Below, piece by piece: positions 42,358 through 50,881 of a DNA stretch of 64,000 nucleotides. The notes under the pieces are model-generated. The model saw only the letters and a program-made list of their open reading frames with translations. It was not told the DNA's origin and searched no databases. A program made the position numbers and the translations under genes. The number at the start of each line of letters is the position of its first letter. Position 1 is the first letter of the stretch. Source of the DNA: Flavobacterium rakeshii (GTDB lineage Bacteria > Bacteroidota > Bacteroidia > Flavobacteriales > Flavobacteriaceae); assembly GCF_009741375.1 (NCBI RefSeq), contig NZ_WOWP01000021.1, positions 29,005-93,004 on the forward strand, given 5' to 3'.

Positions 42358-42948
42358 TCATGGCATGTTAGCCCTGTCTTCATCTGAAATGTGGTAACCC
42401 GTTTTACCGTCACCCAGTACAAGGTCTACCTTAGATGCCTTTTTAACCTTATCTCCGGCACTTAGCCTTTTACCTTTTTGTCTTACCTCAAGCACAACAT
42501 CTTCTGCAAGGTATGGTTTATAGGTTATCTCCCCTACTTCAAGACCAACACTTTTCAGGATAGATTCTGCCGAACGTTTTGTTTTCTGTACCAGCTCAGG
42601 CAGGTCAATATCGTTATATCCTCCGGCATTAAGCTTAATGTATATTTTCCTGTTTTCCTTTACGTTCACCTTAGGTAACGGATCCTGCTGTACAATAGAG
42701 TACGGAGGAAAATCAGGCCTGTAATCTACAGTATCTAAAATCACATAGTTAAGCATAAGGGCTTCGAGCTCTTTTTCGGCCTTATCAACCGTTTGTTTTG
42801 TTAGGTCCGGCACAGGGATTTTCTGATCGTGATTGGTGTAATAATTAAGCCATTTCATAACGGCAATTACAAGTAAAACAGTAATTACAACGGCTATAAT
42901 TATCTGCTTTAAAAATGCTTTACTGGTCAAAAAGTTTTTAAGGCTCAT
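42358..42948 (-). CDS. Single-pass PASTA-domain protein
   Basis: 196 residues: an N-terminal membrane helix (FLKQIIIAVVITVLLVIAVMKWL), then three PASTA-type units beginning IPVPDLTKQTVDKAEKELEAL, IDLPELVQKTKRSAESILKSVGL and a last unit AEDVVLEVRQKGKRL. PASTA domains bind murein or beta-lactams; there is no kinase part. It is 27 bases or so downstream of the TATCTTTG box. With rluD downstream and ddl divergent, a role near cell-wall growth is likely. Confidence 0.88.
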   Translation of the reverse strand: MSLKNFLTSKAFLKQIIIAVVITVLLVIAVMKWLNYYTNHDQKIPVPDLTKQTVDKAEKELEALMLNYVILDTVDYRPDFPPYSIVQQDPLPKVNVKENRKIYIKLNAGGYNDIDLPELVQKTKRSAESILKSVGLEVGEITYKPYLAEDVVLEVRQKGKRLSAGDKVKKASKVDLVLGDGKTGYHISDEDRANMP

Positions 42949-42964
42949 CTACTATGATTTTTGG

Positions 42965-42972
42965 CAAAGATA
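42965..42972 (-). promoter_or_regulatory. -7 box TATCTTTG of the PASTA-rluD unit
   Basis: Perfect TAnnTTTG on the minus strand; the leader before the ATG would be about ten bases. Confidence 0.55.
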
Positions 42973-43011
42973 TAAATAATACTAAACTTTATAAGTTTAC
43001 ACAAATAATGA

Positions 43012-43019
43012 TATTTTTG
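43012..43019 (+). promoter_or_regulatory. -7 box TATTTTTG of the ddl operon
   Basis: Perfect TAnnTTTG on the plus strand, about 34 bases before the ddl ATG and divergent from the PASTA promoter. Confidence 0.55.
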
Positions 43020-43052
43020 TGTTAGCAAAACCTAATATTTAACGCAGTTAGA

Positions 43053-44030
43053 ATGAAAAATGTTGCCATTATCATGGGCGGATATTCCAGTGAATATCTA
43101 ATTTCCCTTAAAAGCGGGAATATTGTGTACCAAAATCTGGACAAAACAAAATACAATGCCTACCGCCTGCACATCCTGAAGGACAAATGGGTAATGGCGG
43201 ATGAAGATGATAACGAATACCTAGTTAATAAGCACGATTTCTCTGTAGACCATAACGGAAAAAAAATTGTGTTTGATGTGGTATTCAATGCTATTCACGG
43301 CACACCGGGAGAAGACGGACTAATGCAGGCTTACCTGCAGTTGTTAAACATTCCGCAAACCTCATGCGAATCCTATCAGGCGGCATTAACCTTTAACAAA
43401 AGGGATATGCTTTCGGTTTTAAAACCATACGGAATTAAAACTGCCGTATCACATTACCTTAATCTGGGCGATGAGATAAACGAGCAGACTATTATAGATA
43501 AAGTGGGGCTACCGTGTTTTGTAAAACCAAACCGATCGGGGTCGAGCTTTGGTATCTCTAAAGTAAAAACCCAAGAGGAACTTTTACCGGCTATCGAAAC
43601 CGCTTATAAAGAGGATAACGAAATTATTATAGAAAGTTTTCTGGATGGTACCGAGGTTTCTGTAGGAATAATTAACTATGGAGGCGTGGTTACCGTATTA
43701 CCTGTTACCGAAATAGTATCTGAAAATGACTTTTTTGACTACGAAGCAAAATACCTTGGTAAGTCGCAGGAAATAACCCCTGCCCGTATTTCGGACGAAA
43801 TGGCACAAAAGGTAAGCAACGTAGCAAAACGCGTGTATGAGATATTAAAGATGGACGGTTTTTCACGTACTGAATTCATTATTGTAAATAACGAACCGCA
43901 CCTGCTTGAAATGAATACCGTACCGGGTCTTACTTCCGAAAGCATATTGCCACAACAGGCACGCGAGGCAGGTATAACTTTACCACAGCTATTTGATAAT
44001 GCCATAGAACAGGCTTTGGCAAAAAAATAA
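43053..44030 (+). CDS. ddl: D-alanine--D-alanine ligase
   Basis: 325 residues of the ATP-grasp ligase that makes D-Ala-D-Ala for murein precursors. Motifs: VAIIMGGYSSEYLISLKSG, VFNAIHGTPGEDGLMQAYLQLLNIPQTS, PCFVKPNRSGSSFGISKV and the Mg-binding end FSRTEFIIVNNEPHLLEMNTVPGLTSESILPQQA. Length and motifs are normal. It leads a three-gene unit with coaD and an M14 peptidase. Confidence 0.96.
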   Translation: MKNVAIIMGGYSSEYLISLKSGNIVYQNLDKTKYNAYRLHILKDKWVMADEDDNEYLVNKHDFSVDHNGKKIVFDVVFNAIHGTPGEDGLMQAYLQLLNIPQTSCESYQAALTFNKRDMLSVLKPYGIKTAVSHYLNLGDEINEQTIIDKVGLPCFVKPNRSGSSFGISKVKTQEELLPAIETAYKEDNEIIIESFLDGTEVSVGIINYGGVVTVLPVTEIVSENDFFDYEAKYLGKSQEITPARISDEMAQKVSNVAKRVYEILKMDGFSRTEFIIVNNEPHLLEMNTVPGLTSESILPQQAREAGITLPQLFDNAIEQALAKK

Positions 44031-44034
44031 AAAT

Positions 44035-44490
44035 ATGAAAACAGCAGTATTTCCGGGGTCGTTTGACCCTATTACCCTTGGTCACTACGATATTATTAAA
44101 AGAGGTGTTAAGCTTTTTGATAAAGTTATTGTAGCTATAGGGGTTAATGCCGAAAAAAAATACATGTTCCCGCTGGAAGAACGCAAGCGCTTTATTGAAG
44201 AGGCGTTTAAAGATCAGCCAAAAGTAGAGGTGATAACCTACGAAGGTCTAACCATAGACCTTTGCCATAAAGTGGGTGCACAATTTATACTAAGGGGGCT
44301 TAGAAATCCTGCCGACTTTGAGTTTGAAAAGGCTATTGCCCATACTAACAGGGAGCTTTCTAAAATAGAAACGGTATTCCTGCTTACAGCGGCAAAAACA
44401 TCATACATCAGTTCGAGCATTGTGAGGGACGTACTGCGCAACGGTGGAGACTATACCATTTTGGTACCCGACTCGGTAAGGACAAAATAA
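44035..44490 (+). CDS. coaD: Pantetheine-phosphate adenylyltransferase
   Basis: 151 residues, the next-to-last step of coenzyme A synthesis. The nucleotidyl-transferase motif is AVFPGSFDPITLGHYDIIKRG, followed by FILRGLRNPADFEFE and the C-terminal TSYISSSIVRDVLRNGGD (ISSS(I)VR). It lies five bases after ddl. Confidence 0.96.
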   Translation: MKTAVFPGSFDPITLGHYDIIKRGVKLFDKVIVAIGVNAEKKYMFPLEERKRFIEEAFKDQPKVEVITYEGLTIDLCHKVGAQFILRGLRNPADFEFEKAIAHTNRELSKIETVFLLTAAKTSYISSSIVRDVLRNGGDYTILVPDSVRTK

Positions 44491-44495
44491 TCATT

Positions 44496-46223
44496 ATGAA
44501 GAAATCGCTTTTACTCTTACTGATAAGTTTTCAGCTTATGGCACAAAAAAACAATATGTACTTAACTCCGTATGAAAAAGGCAACGGTAACCAAACGGCG
44601 ACCTATGCTGAAACCATCGCCTATTTTAAAATGCTGGACGACAGCTTTGAAACTATTCAAATGTTCCCTATGGGATTAACCGATAGTGGCGAGCCTTTAC
44701 ATATTGTGATTTTTGACCCCGAGAAAAGCTTTGATTTCAATACCATTCATAAAAACAGGGCGGTACTGCTTTTAAACAACGGTATTCACCCGGGTGAACC
44801 CGACGGTATTGATGCTACCATGATGCTGTACCGTGACCTTGCCACCGGGAAACTAAAAACACCTGAAAACACAGTTATCGTTAACATACCTGTATACAAC
44901 ATTGGCGGTGCACTTAATCGTAATTCGCACACACGTGCCAATCAAAACGGACCTGAGAGTTATGGTTTTAGGGGAAACGCCCGTAATTATGACCTTAACA
45001 GGGATTTCCTTAAATCAGACACCCGAAACAGCAGGAGCTTTGCCGAAATTTTCCAAAAGGTAAACCCTGATGTGTTTATTGATAACCATGTTAGTAACGG
45101 TGCCGACTACCAATACACCTTTACCTACATAGCTACCCATCACCAGAAACTGGGCGGAGAACTGGGTCGGTTTTTTAAGGACGAGATGATGGCTACTATA
45201 CTGAGCGACTTGAAAAAACAGGGAACTGAAGCTACTCCCTATGTAAACATACACGACCAAAAGCCCGATGGTGGGTTTGAACAGTTTATGGATTATCCAA
45301 GATATTCTACCGGATATGCCTCTATGTTCAATACTGTAGGATCAATGCCCGAAACGCATATGCTAAAAGATTATGCTCCGCGTGTTAAGGTTACTTATGA
45401 TTATATGGTAGCCTCTATAGATTATATAGAAAAGAACTATAAAAAAATTAAACAGCTACGCGCCGATAACCTGAACCTTTACAAACCGGGCATGAAATAT
45501 ACCCTGTTTTGGGAGCTTGATAAAACCAAAGTTACCCAACTGGAATTTTTAGGGTATAAGGGCGATTATAAAACAAGTGAAGTATCAGGAAAGCCAAGGT
45601 TATTTTACGACAGATCCAAACCGTTTAAAAAAACCATTCCGTACTATCAGGAGTACAATCCGGTAACGGAAGTGGTAATACCACAGGCATATATTATCCC
45701 AAAAACATGGTGGAATGCCATAGAGCTTTTACAGCTTAACGGTATTAAAATGCAACCACTGGAAAACGATACCGAGATTGAGGTGGAAAGCTACCGTATA
45801 GCAGATTATAAAACAAGTAAAACGGCTTATGAAGGACATTACCCACACAACAGTACAGAAGTTACAGTAACTACCGAAAAAGTACTGTTCCATAAAGGCG
45901 ACTTTGTAATAAACACACAGCAACAGGGCGTTAAGTACCTACTGGAAACTTTAGAACCACAAGCGCCTGACTCCTATTTTAACTGGAACTTTTTTGACGC
46001 TATACTACAGCAAAAGGAATATTTCTCGGCCTATGTGTTTGAAGACACTGCTGCCAAATTACTAAATGAAGATGCTACACTAAAAGCAGCCTTCGAGAAA
46101 AAGAAAGCAGAAGACAAAGCCTTTTCTGAAAATGGTGAAGCCCAGCTGGACTGGATTTACAGACACTCTGTTTACTACGAAAAATCACATTTACAATACC
46201 CTGTGTACAGGAAAGTAAAATAA
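44496..46223 (+). CDS. Secreted M14-family zinc carboxypeptidase
   Basis: 575 residues with signal peptide (MKKSLLLLLISFQLMAQ). Zinc ligands sit in LLLNNGIHPGEPDGIDA (His and Glu of HxxE) and VFIDNHVSNGADYQYTFTYIATHH (His); RDFLKSDTRNSR provides the substrate-binding Arg, and the catalytic Glu is probably in MPETHML. The C-terminal 200 residues are an extra domain. It would trim peptides in the periplasm or outside. Five bases after coaD. Confidence 0.88.
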   Translation: MKKSLLLLLISFQLMAQKNNMYLTPYEKGNGNQTATYAETIAYFKMLDDSFETIQMFPMGLTDSGEPLHIVIFDPEKSFDFNTIHKNRAVLLLNNGIHPGEPDGIDATMMLYRDLATGKLKTPENTVIVNIPVYNIGGALNRNSHTRANQNGPESYGFRGNARNYDLNRDFLKSDTRNSRSFAEIFQKVNPDVFIDNHVSNGADYQYTFTYIATHHQKLGGELGRFFKDEMMATILSDLKKQGTEATPYVNIHDQKPDGGFEQFMDYPRYSTGYASMFNTVGSMPETHMLKDYAPRVKVTYDYMVASIDYIEKNYKKIKQLRADNLNLYKPGMKYTLFWELDKTKVTQLEFLGYKGDYKTSEVSGKPRLFYDRSKPFKKTIPYYQEYNPVTEVVIPQAYIIPKTWWNAIELLQLNGIKMQPLENDTEIEVESYRIADYKTSKTAYEGHYPHNSTEVTVTTEKVLFHKGDFVINTQQQGVKYLLETLEPQAPDSYFNWNFFDAILQQKEYFSAYVFEDTAAKLLNEDATLKAAFEKKKAEDKAFSENGEAQLDWIYRHSVYYEKSHLQYPVYRKVK

Positions 46224-46251
46224 AAAAACAGGCCTTGAGCCTGTTTTTTTA
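46222..46251 (+). terminator. Terminator of the ddl-coaD-M14 unit
   Basis: AAAAAAACAGGC pairs with GCCTGTTTTTTT around five bases. Confidence 0.85.
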
Positions 46252-46295
46252 TTTGTAAGAAACTTTTTCTTTATTTTTATAGAAACTACTGTTTC

Positions 46296-47009
46296 ATGAC
46301 TTTCACCTTACAATTCCGTTTATTTATTTATCTCGTTTTAGGATTTATTGCTGCTACCGTAATAGGTACCGTAACTCATGAATGCGGTCATATTGCCGTT
46401 GCTAAAATGTTAGGCTATAAAACCAAACTTCATTATGCATCGATGAATACCCTGGAAAGGGAAAAAGACAAAGAGTTCGAACAATTTTATGAAGACAACA
46501 AAGAAAAAATACTATCTCCGTCACCACTCTATGCTGAAGAAAAAGCAGCTTTTAACGAATACATGCATGAAGAACAATCTAAATCCATGCTAATATTTAC
46601 AGGAGGCCCCATTCAAACCATGCTAACCGGAACCATAGGCTTTTTACTACTTTGGTTTAACCGAAAAAACATAGGTGACAAACTAACGTTACTTCAGTGG
46701 ATATTTGTGCTTCTCACTTTTTTCTGGTCAAGACAAATTTTCAATATGCTAACAGGTACAGTTCTCTATTTTAAACGTGGTAAATGGGTAATAACCGGCG
46801 ATGAAGCAATACTTTCATATCATTATAATTTACCAACAGAAACTATTAATGCTGTAACAGCAATTATCGCAACAGTCATTCTGCTAATAACAGTTTTTAA
46901 ACTAATACCTAAACAGCAACGTCTTACCTTTATAACTTCAGGTATTATAGGTGCTACAATTGGCGGATTGCTTTGGCTAAAATACCTGGGTCCAATAATA
47001 CTTCCGTAA
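46296..47009 (+). CDS. Integral membrane protein with HExxH site (M50-like)
   Basis: 237 residues with about five membrane helices. The first helix ends in TVTHECGHIAVAKMLGYKT, an HExxH zinc motif of the type used by site-2 proteases and related families; a second ligand motif (NxxPxxxxxxD) is not obvious. A charged extramembrane loop (EREKDKEFEQFYEDNKEK) follows. It may be a protease or a dead relative. The downstream gene starts 30 bases later on the same strand but has a different base composition. Confidence 0.7.
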   Translation: MTFTLQFRLFIYLVLGFIAATVIGTVTHECGHIAVAKMLGYKTKLHYASMNTLEREKDKEFEQFYEDNKEKILSPSPLYAEEKAAFNEYMHEEQSKSMLIFTGGPIQTMLTGTIGFLLLWFNRKNIGDKLTLLQWIFVLLTFFWSRQIFNMLTGTVLYFKRGKWVITGDEAILSYHYNLPTETINAVTAIIATVILLITVFKLIPKQQRLTFITSGIIGATIGGLLWLKYLGPIILP

Positions 47010-47038
47010 ATATTTTATGTCCTAAATACAATTTAAAA

Positions 47039-47746
47039 ATGAATTTTAATAGACCAGAGTTAATATCTAAAAAAACTTTTTCCTCAATGTCGAGAATAAC
47101 TTTCTTTAAAAATTTGAAAGAAAATGACATAAATAAATTTCAAATATCAACTGTCATGTGGGAATTTGACAATATTAAAGATGACTTTACTCGTTTTAAG
47201 TATGAAGATTCGAATAAATTCGATTTTATTCATGAAAGGTTCGATATGATCTCATTTGGATTAGGTAAAATAATTCGCCTTGCCGAGATAATTAACTATG
47301 AATTATCAACTGCTATATTTATTTATTCAAAGAACAAACATGATATAGAATCTCTCTGTAAATTGAGTAAAGATTGTAGAGAAATTTTTGGTGAAAAGAA
47401 AACTTTTAAAGGCTTCACATTCGCAAAATTTGCATTTTTAATGAGCGCTATATTAAAAATGGACAGTGATTTTTATAGAATTACAGATTTAAACACTAAA
47501 GAAAAAAGGAAAACTTTCACTAAAACTTTAAATTATTTCATTGAAGACCGAAACTACTTTGCCCATGGACATCTTGAACTAATTGGAGATAATCTAAGAC
47601 CTCATTTACAAGTAGTTATTGAAAATAGAGATTATTATATTAAAATATCCGAAGAGTTAATTAATACTTATATTAACACATTTCAATACCTTTTAGATAT
47701 TATATATAATATTAATAGAGTTTCATCCAATATTCCATTACATTAA
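47039..47746 (+). CDS. AT-rich HEPN-like protein, possible RNase/defence type
   Basis: 235 residues, mostly helical, from the ATG at 47039 (an upstream in-frame ATG would overlap the previous gene). Near residues 165-178 it reads FIEDRNYFAHGHLEL, an R-x4-H motif (Arg171, His176) in the RNxxAHG context typical of HEPN domains, which are often RNases in toxin, defence or RNA-processing systems. It lies between core genes. Codon use is strongly A/T-biased (Asn, Ile, Lys and Phe with A/T third bases) unlike its neighbours, which suggests transfer. No antitoxin partner is seen. Confidence 0.55.
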   Translation: MNFNRPELISKKTFSSMSRITFFKNLKENDINKFQISTVMWEFDNIKDDFTRFKYEDSNKFDFIHERFDMISFGLGKIIRLAEIINYELSTAIFIYSKNKHDIESLCKLSKDCREIFGEKKTFKGFTFAKFAFLMSAILKMDSDFYRITDLNTKEKRKTFTKTLNYFIEDRNYFAHGHLELIGDNLRPHLQVVIENRDYYIKISEELINTYINTFQYLLDIIYNINRVSSNIPLH

Positions 47747-47758
47747 TAAAATAAGTTT

Positions 47759-48367
47759 TTATCCTTCCGTAGGTACCTTCATGTTTTCAAACAACAGTTT
47801 TATGTTTTCGTATGAGTTGGTTAGCGCTTCCTTAATCTCTTCCGGGTTAAGCCATGCCACCTTTTCAATACCTTCGTTTTCCTGTCCCTGTAGTTTACCC
47901 TTATAATCGGTTTTCATTTCATACCAATGGGTAACCTTTAGCTTATAGCTACCATTCCTTTTAAAAACATGATATGTTTTTTGCAGTTTTTGGGTAATCT
48001 TAAGGTTTTTTACGCCGGTTTCTTCCTCCACCTCGCGTATGGCAGCATCTTCAATGCCCTCACCTTTTTCAATTCCGCCCTTAGGCAGGTCCCATTTTCC
48101 GTTCCTGAAAATAAAAAGCACCTCCCCTTTTTTGTTGTATACGAGTCCGCCTCCGGCCTTCGCCACCGGAATTTTCTCTTTAAGCTTCTTTAAAGTCTCC
48201 TTTTCATCAGGGTGATACAAAAAGGCTTTTTTAACCTTGTTATTAAACATACTTATAATAAGTTGCTCAATATCAACACTCTCTAAAAGAAACATTTTAA
48301 AGTCGGTTTCTTTTTCCACCTGGTTAGTTAAAAAAAGTGGCTTATCGTTAACAAAAACTTTATACAT
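47759..48367 (-). CDS. Nudix hydrolase
   Basis: 202 residues with an N-terminal extra domain and the Nudix box GGIEKGEGIEDAAIREVEEETGV (Gx5Ex7REVxEExGV), preceded by KWDLPK. It hydrolyses a nucleoside-diphosphate-linked compound. The ATG at 48367 is chosen; a GTG two codons upstream would overlap the pyrE start region. It is divergent from pyrE with eight bases between the two start codons, so their promoters lie inside each other's genes. Confidence 0.88.
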   Translation of the reverse strand: MYKVFVNDKPLFLTNQVEKETDFKMFLLESVDIEQLIISMFNNKVKKAFLYHPDEKETLKKLKEKIPVAKAGGGLVYNKKGEVLFIFRNGKWDLPKGGIEKGEGIEDAAIREVEEETGVKNLKITQKLQKTYHVFKRNGSYKLKVTHWYEMKTDYKGKLQGQENEGIEKVAWLNPEEIKEALTNSYENIKLLFENMKVPTEG

Positions 48368-48370
48368 TTG
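48363..48370 (+). promoter_or_regulatory. -7 box TACATTTG of pyrE, inside the Nudix start codon region
   Basis: Perfect TAnnTTTG whose last base is four bases before the pyrE ATG, so the pyrE mRNA should be leaderless or nearly so. It overlaps the Nudix ATG on the other strand. Confidence 0.55.
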
Positions 48371-48374
48371 CACT

Positions 48375-49016
48375 ATGATTTTTAATACAGATACCGCTAA
48401 AAAAACAGCAGAATTGCTTTTACAAATAAACGCAATTAAATTAAATCCTAAAAATCCTTTTACATGGGCTTCAGGATGGAAGTCTCCAATATATTGTGAT
48501 AACAGGATTACGCTGTCATTCCCACAGATTAGAAACTACATCCGTGAGGAATTTGCAAAACATATAGAAAAAGAATATGGCAAGCCCGATGTTATTGCCG
48601 GCGTTGCAACAGGAGCTATTGGTATAGGTATGCTTGTTGCCGATGTAATGGGGCTTCCATTTGTATATGTTAGGCCAGAACCAAAAAAACACGGTCGTCA
48701 AAACCAAATTGAAGGATACCTTCAGGAAGGACAGAACGTGGTTGTTGTAGAAGACCTTATCAGTACCGGAAAAAGCAGCCTTATGGCAGTTGAAGCCCTT
48801 AAAGAGGCAGGTGCAAACGTAAAAGGTATGGTAGCTATTTTTACTTATGGCTTTGATGTTTCTGTAGAAAACTTTACAAATGCAGGTGTTAAGCTAAACA
48901 CTCTTGGCAACTACGACACGCTTTTAGAGCTTGCCGTTTCTAAACAATACATTACCGAAGAAGAGCACGACACTCTTAAAGAATGGAGAAAAACCCCTGA
49001 TACCTGGGGACAGTAA
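48375..49016 (+). CDS. pyrE: Orotate phosphoribosyltransferase
   Basis: 213 residues from the ATG at 48375; the longer frame to 48237 runs antisense through the Nudix gene and is rejected. It makes OMP from orotate and PRPP. Motifs: FTWASGWKSPIYCDNR, VIAGVATGAIGIGMLVAD, FVYVRPEPKKHGRQNQIEG and the PRPP loop VVVVEDLISTGKSSLMAVEAL. It is followed 34 bases later by a SRPBCC gene. Confidence 0.95.
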   Translation: MIFNTDTAKKTAELLLQINAIKLNPKNPFTWASGWKSPIYCDNRITLSFPQIRNYIREEFAKHIEKEYGKPDVIAGVATGAIGIGMLVADVMGLPFVYVRPEPKKHGRQNQIEGYLQEGQNVVVVEDLISTGKSSLMAVEALKEAGANVKGMVAIFTYGFDVSVENFTNAGVKLNTLGNYDTLLELAVSKQYITEEEHDTLKEWRKTPDTWGQ

Positions 49017-49050
49017 CAGCCTGAAACTTAAAACTCATAAACCTACCACT

Positions 49051-49443
49051 ATGAATTTAGAAAGCCCTAAAGTAACAGTAGAAAAACCGGCACAGTATAT
49101 TTTTGATGCGCTAAGCGATGTTAAGAATTTTGAAAAACTAATGCCCGAAAACATAGCTAAGTTTGAGGTAACAGGAGATGAATCGTTCATCTTTGCCCTT
49201 AAGGGAATGCCTGAAATCAAACTTAAAATGAAAGAAAAATCAGCTCCAAACAAAATTGTTCTTGGTGCTGCAAGCGATAAGCTTCCTTTTACCCTTACGG
49301 GTAATATTGATGCTGTATCTGATGCTTCGAGCGCTGTACAGTTAAAGTTTGAAGGCGAATTTAACGCCATGATGGCCATGATGGTTAAAGGACCTATCAG
49401 TAAATTTATTGAAACACTAGCCGCTAATATGCACAAGCTGTAA
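49051..49443 (+). CDS. SRPBCC (START/Bet v1-like) protein
   Basis: 130 residues from the ATG at 49051; an earlier in-frame ATG lies inside pyrE. It has the helix-grip outline: VTVEKPAQYIFDALSDVKNFEKLMPE, a beta sheet (FEVTGDESFIFALKGMPEIKLKMKE) and a long last helix (KGPISKFIETLAANMHKL). Such proteins bind lipids or other hydrophobic ligands. Function unknown. Likely co-transcribed with pyrE. Confidence 0.8.
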   Translation: MNLESPKVTVEKPAQYIFDALSDVKNFEKLMPENIAKFEVTGDESFIFALKGMPEIKLKMKEKSAPNKIVLGAASDKLPFTLTGNIDAVSDASSAVQLKFEGEFNAMMAMMVKGPISKFIETLAANMHKL

Positions 49444-49463
49444 TTGCGGAAAAACATAAAACC

Positions 49464-49498
49464 AAAAGCCTTTTAGTTGTCTAAAAGGCTTTTTTTAT
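49464..49498 (+). terminator. Terminator after the SRPBCC gene
   Basis: AAAAGCCTTTTAG pairs with CTAAAAGGCTTTT and is followed by T-rich sequence. Confidence 0.8.
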
Positions 49499-49529
49499 TA
49501 CTTTTATCAGGACTAAACATTAATCCTTA

Positions 49530-50069
49530 ATGAAAAAGGTTTTATACACATTACTACTCACAATAAATATCGTTTCAGTTTCTGTTGCACAAACTCCCGA
49601 ACAAAATGTTTTAAAGCAGGCAAACGACATGGGGCAGTCTTTTCTTGATAAGGACTATGAAACTTTTGCTTCCTACACCTACCCAAAAGTAATGCAAACT
49701 ATGGGCGGTAAAAGCAACATAATTAAAAACCTTAAACGAAGCTTTGACGGTTTTGCGAATGAAGGTATTACCTTTTTAAAAATGAACTATTCAACACCTT
49801 CAAAAATCGTAACCGTAGAAGATGGCTCTATGCAGTGTACACTTATACAAATGATAGAAATGAAGGTTAAGGGAGGTAAATTAACTTCTCAAAGTTGTTT
49901 GCTTGCCATATCTGAAAACAAAGGTAAAAACTGGTATTTCCTGGATACATCCGGGTACAATCACCCTACCATGAAAACGCTTATCCCTAACCTTAGTGAC
50001 GAAATAGATATTCCGGGACGAATAGACCCAATTTTTGAACCGGATGAAAAAACACCCGATCAGGAATAA
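49530..50069 (+). CDS. Secreted hypothetical protein, NTF2/SnoaL-like outline
   Basis: 179 residues with signal peptide (MKKVLYTLLLTINIVSVSVAQ). The mature part has a helix (NVLKQANDMGQSFLDKDYETFASYTYPKVM) and then strands (GSMQCTLIQMIEMKVKGGK, NWYFLDTSG), the order of NTF2-like exported proteins. No known role. Its stop codon overlaps the start of the phosphoesterase gene by one base (TAATG). Confidence 0.65.
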   Translation: MKKVLYTLLLTINIVSVSVAQTPEQNVLKQANDMGQSFLDKDYETFASYTYPKVMQTMGGKSNIIKNLKRSFDGFANEGITFLKMNYSTPSKIVTVEDGSMQCTLIQMIEMKVKGGKLTSQSCLLAISENKGKNWYFLDTSGYNHPTMKTLIPNLSDEIDIPGRIDPIFEPDEKTPDQE

Positions 50070-50815
50070 TGTCTAAAATAATAGCACACATTACAGATAC
50101 ACACTTGGGAGACCCTTCGGCATTAGACCGTGGAGCAAACCCCAAAAAGAACCTTAAAGCTGTTTTGGAACACATTGCTTTAGATAAGTTTGACGATCTT
50201 GTTATTACCGGAGACTTAGCCGTAAGAGAAGATTTGGAATGGCTATTCTCAAAACTGGAAGATTACAAGCCGGGCTTTAAAATTACATTAGGAAACCATG
50301 ATGTATTTAAGGATGTAATCCCTTACTACCACAGCACACACTCTCAAAGTGAAACCGAACTTTACTACACTCACGAAGACGAGTTCTATAAATACATTTA
50401 CCTGGACTCCTCATCAGGAGAGATAAGTGAAGCCCAAATGGCATGGCTTACTTCCGAAATAAATACACTAAAAAAGATAATTGTTTTTATACATCACCCC
50501 ATATTGGGTTTCCCTACAGGAGTAGACACAGCCTATCCGCTTAAAAACCGCGATACGGTTAACGGGATACTACAGGAAAGCAGGCAGCCCGTTACTGTGT
50601 TTTGCGGTCACTACCACATGCCCGATAAGCGTATGGACAGGAAAATAACACAGTATATAACCCCATCTATAGCATTTCAGGTAAAAAAGAATTCCCCTAC
50701 AATTGAGGTTGATGTAAACTCGTTTGCCTACCGTATCATTACCCTTGAGGAAAACAGTATAAAAACCAGTCTGGTAACTAATTTTTATGACAGGTTCACA
50801 AAAAAATCCGGTTAA
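50069..50815 (+). CDS. Calcineurin-like metallophosphoesterase (CpdA-type)
   Basis: 248 residues with the five metal-binding motifs: ITDTHLGDP (DxH), VITGDLAV (GD), TLGNHDVF (GNHD), VFIHHPI (H) and FCGHYHMP (GHxH). Length and arrangement match the cyclic-nucleotide phosphodiesterase CpdA group, though the substrate cannot be told. It overlaps the upstream gene by one base, so expression is coupled. Confidence 0.92.
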   Translation: MSKIIAHITDTHLGDPSALDRGANPKKNLKAVLEHIALDKFDDLVITGDLAVREDLEWLFSKLEDYKPGFKITLGNHDVFKDVIPYYHSTHSQSETELYYTHEDEFYKYIYLDSSSGEISEAQMAWLTSEINTLKKIIVFIHHPILGFPTGVDTAYPLKNRDTVNGILQESRQPVTVFCGHYHMPDKRMDRKITQYITPSIAFQVKKNSPTIEVDVNSFAYRIITLEENSIKTSLVTNFYDRFTKKSG

Positions 50816-50881
50816 AAAATTTATAAAACCTTTGCCTTATCACGCGGTTTTTAACTAACTTACCATAAAAACTCACCAATT

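Noticed and set aside
48237..48374. N-terminal extension of pyrE
   Set aside because: It is antisense to the Nudix gene and precedes the promoter box; the family starts at 48375.
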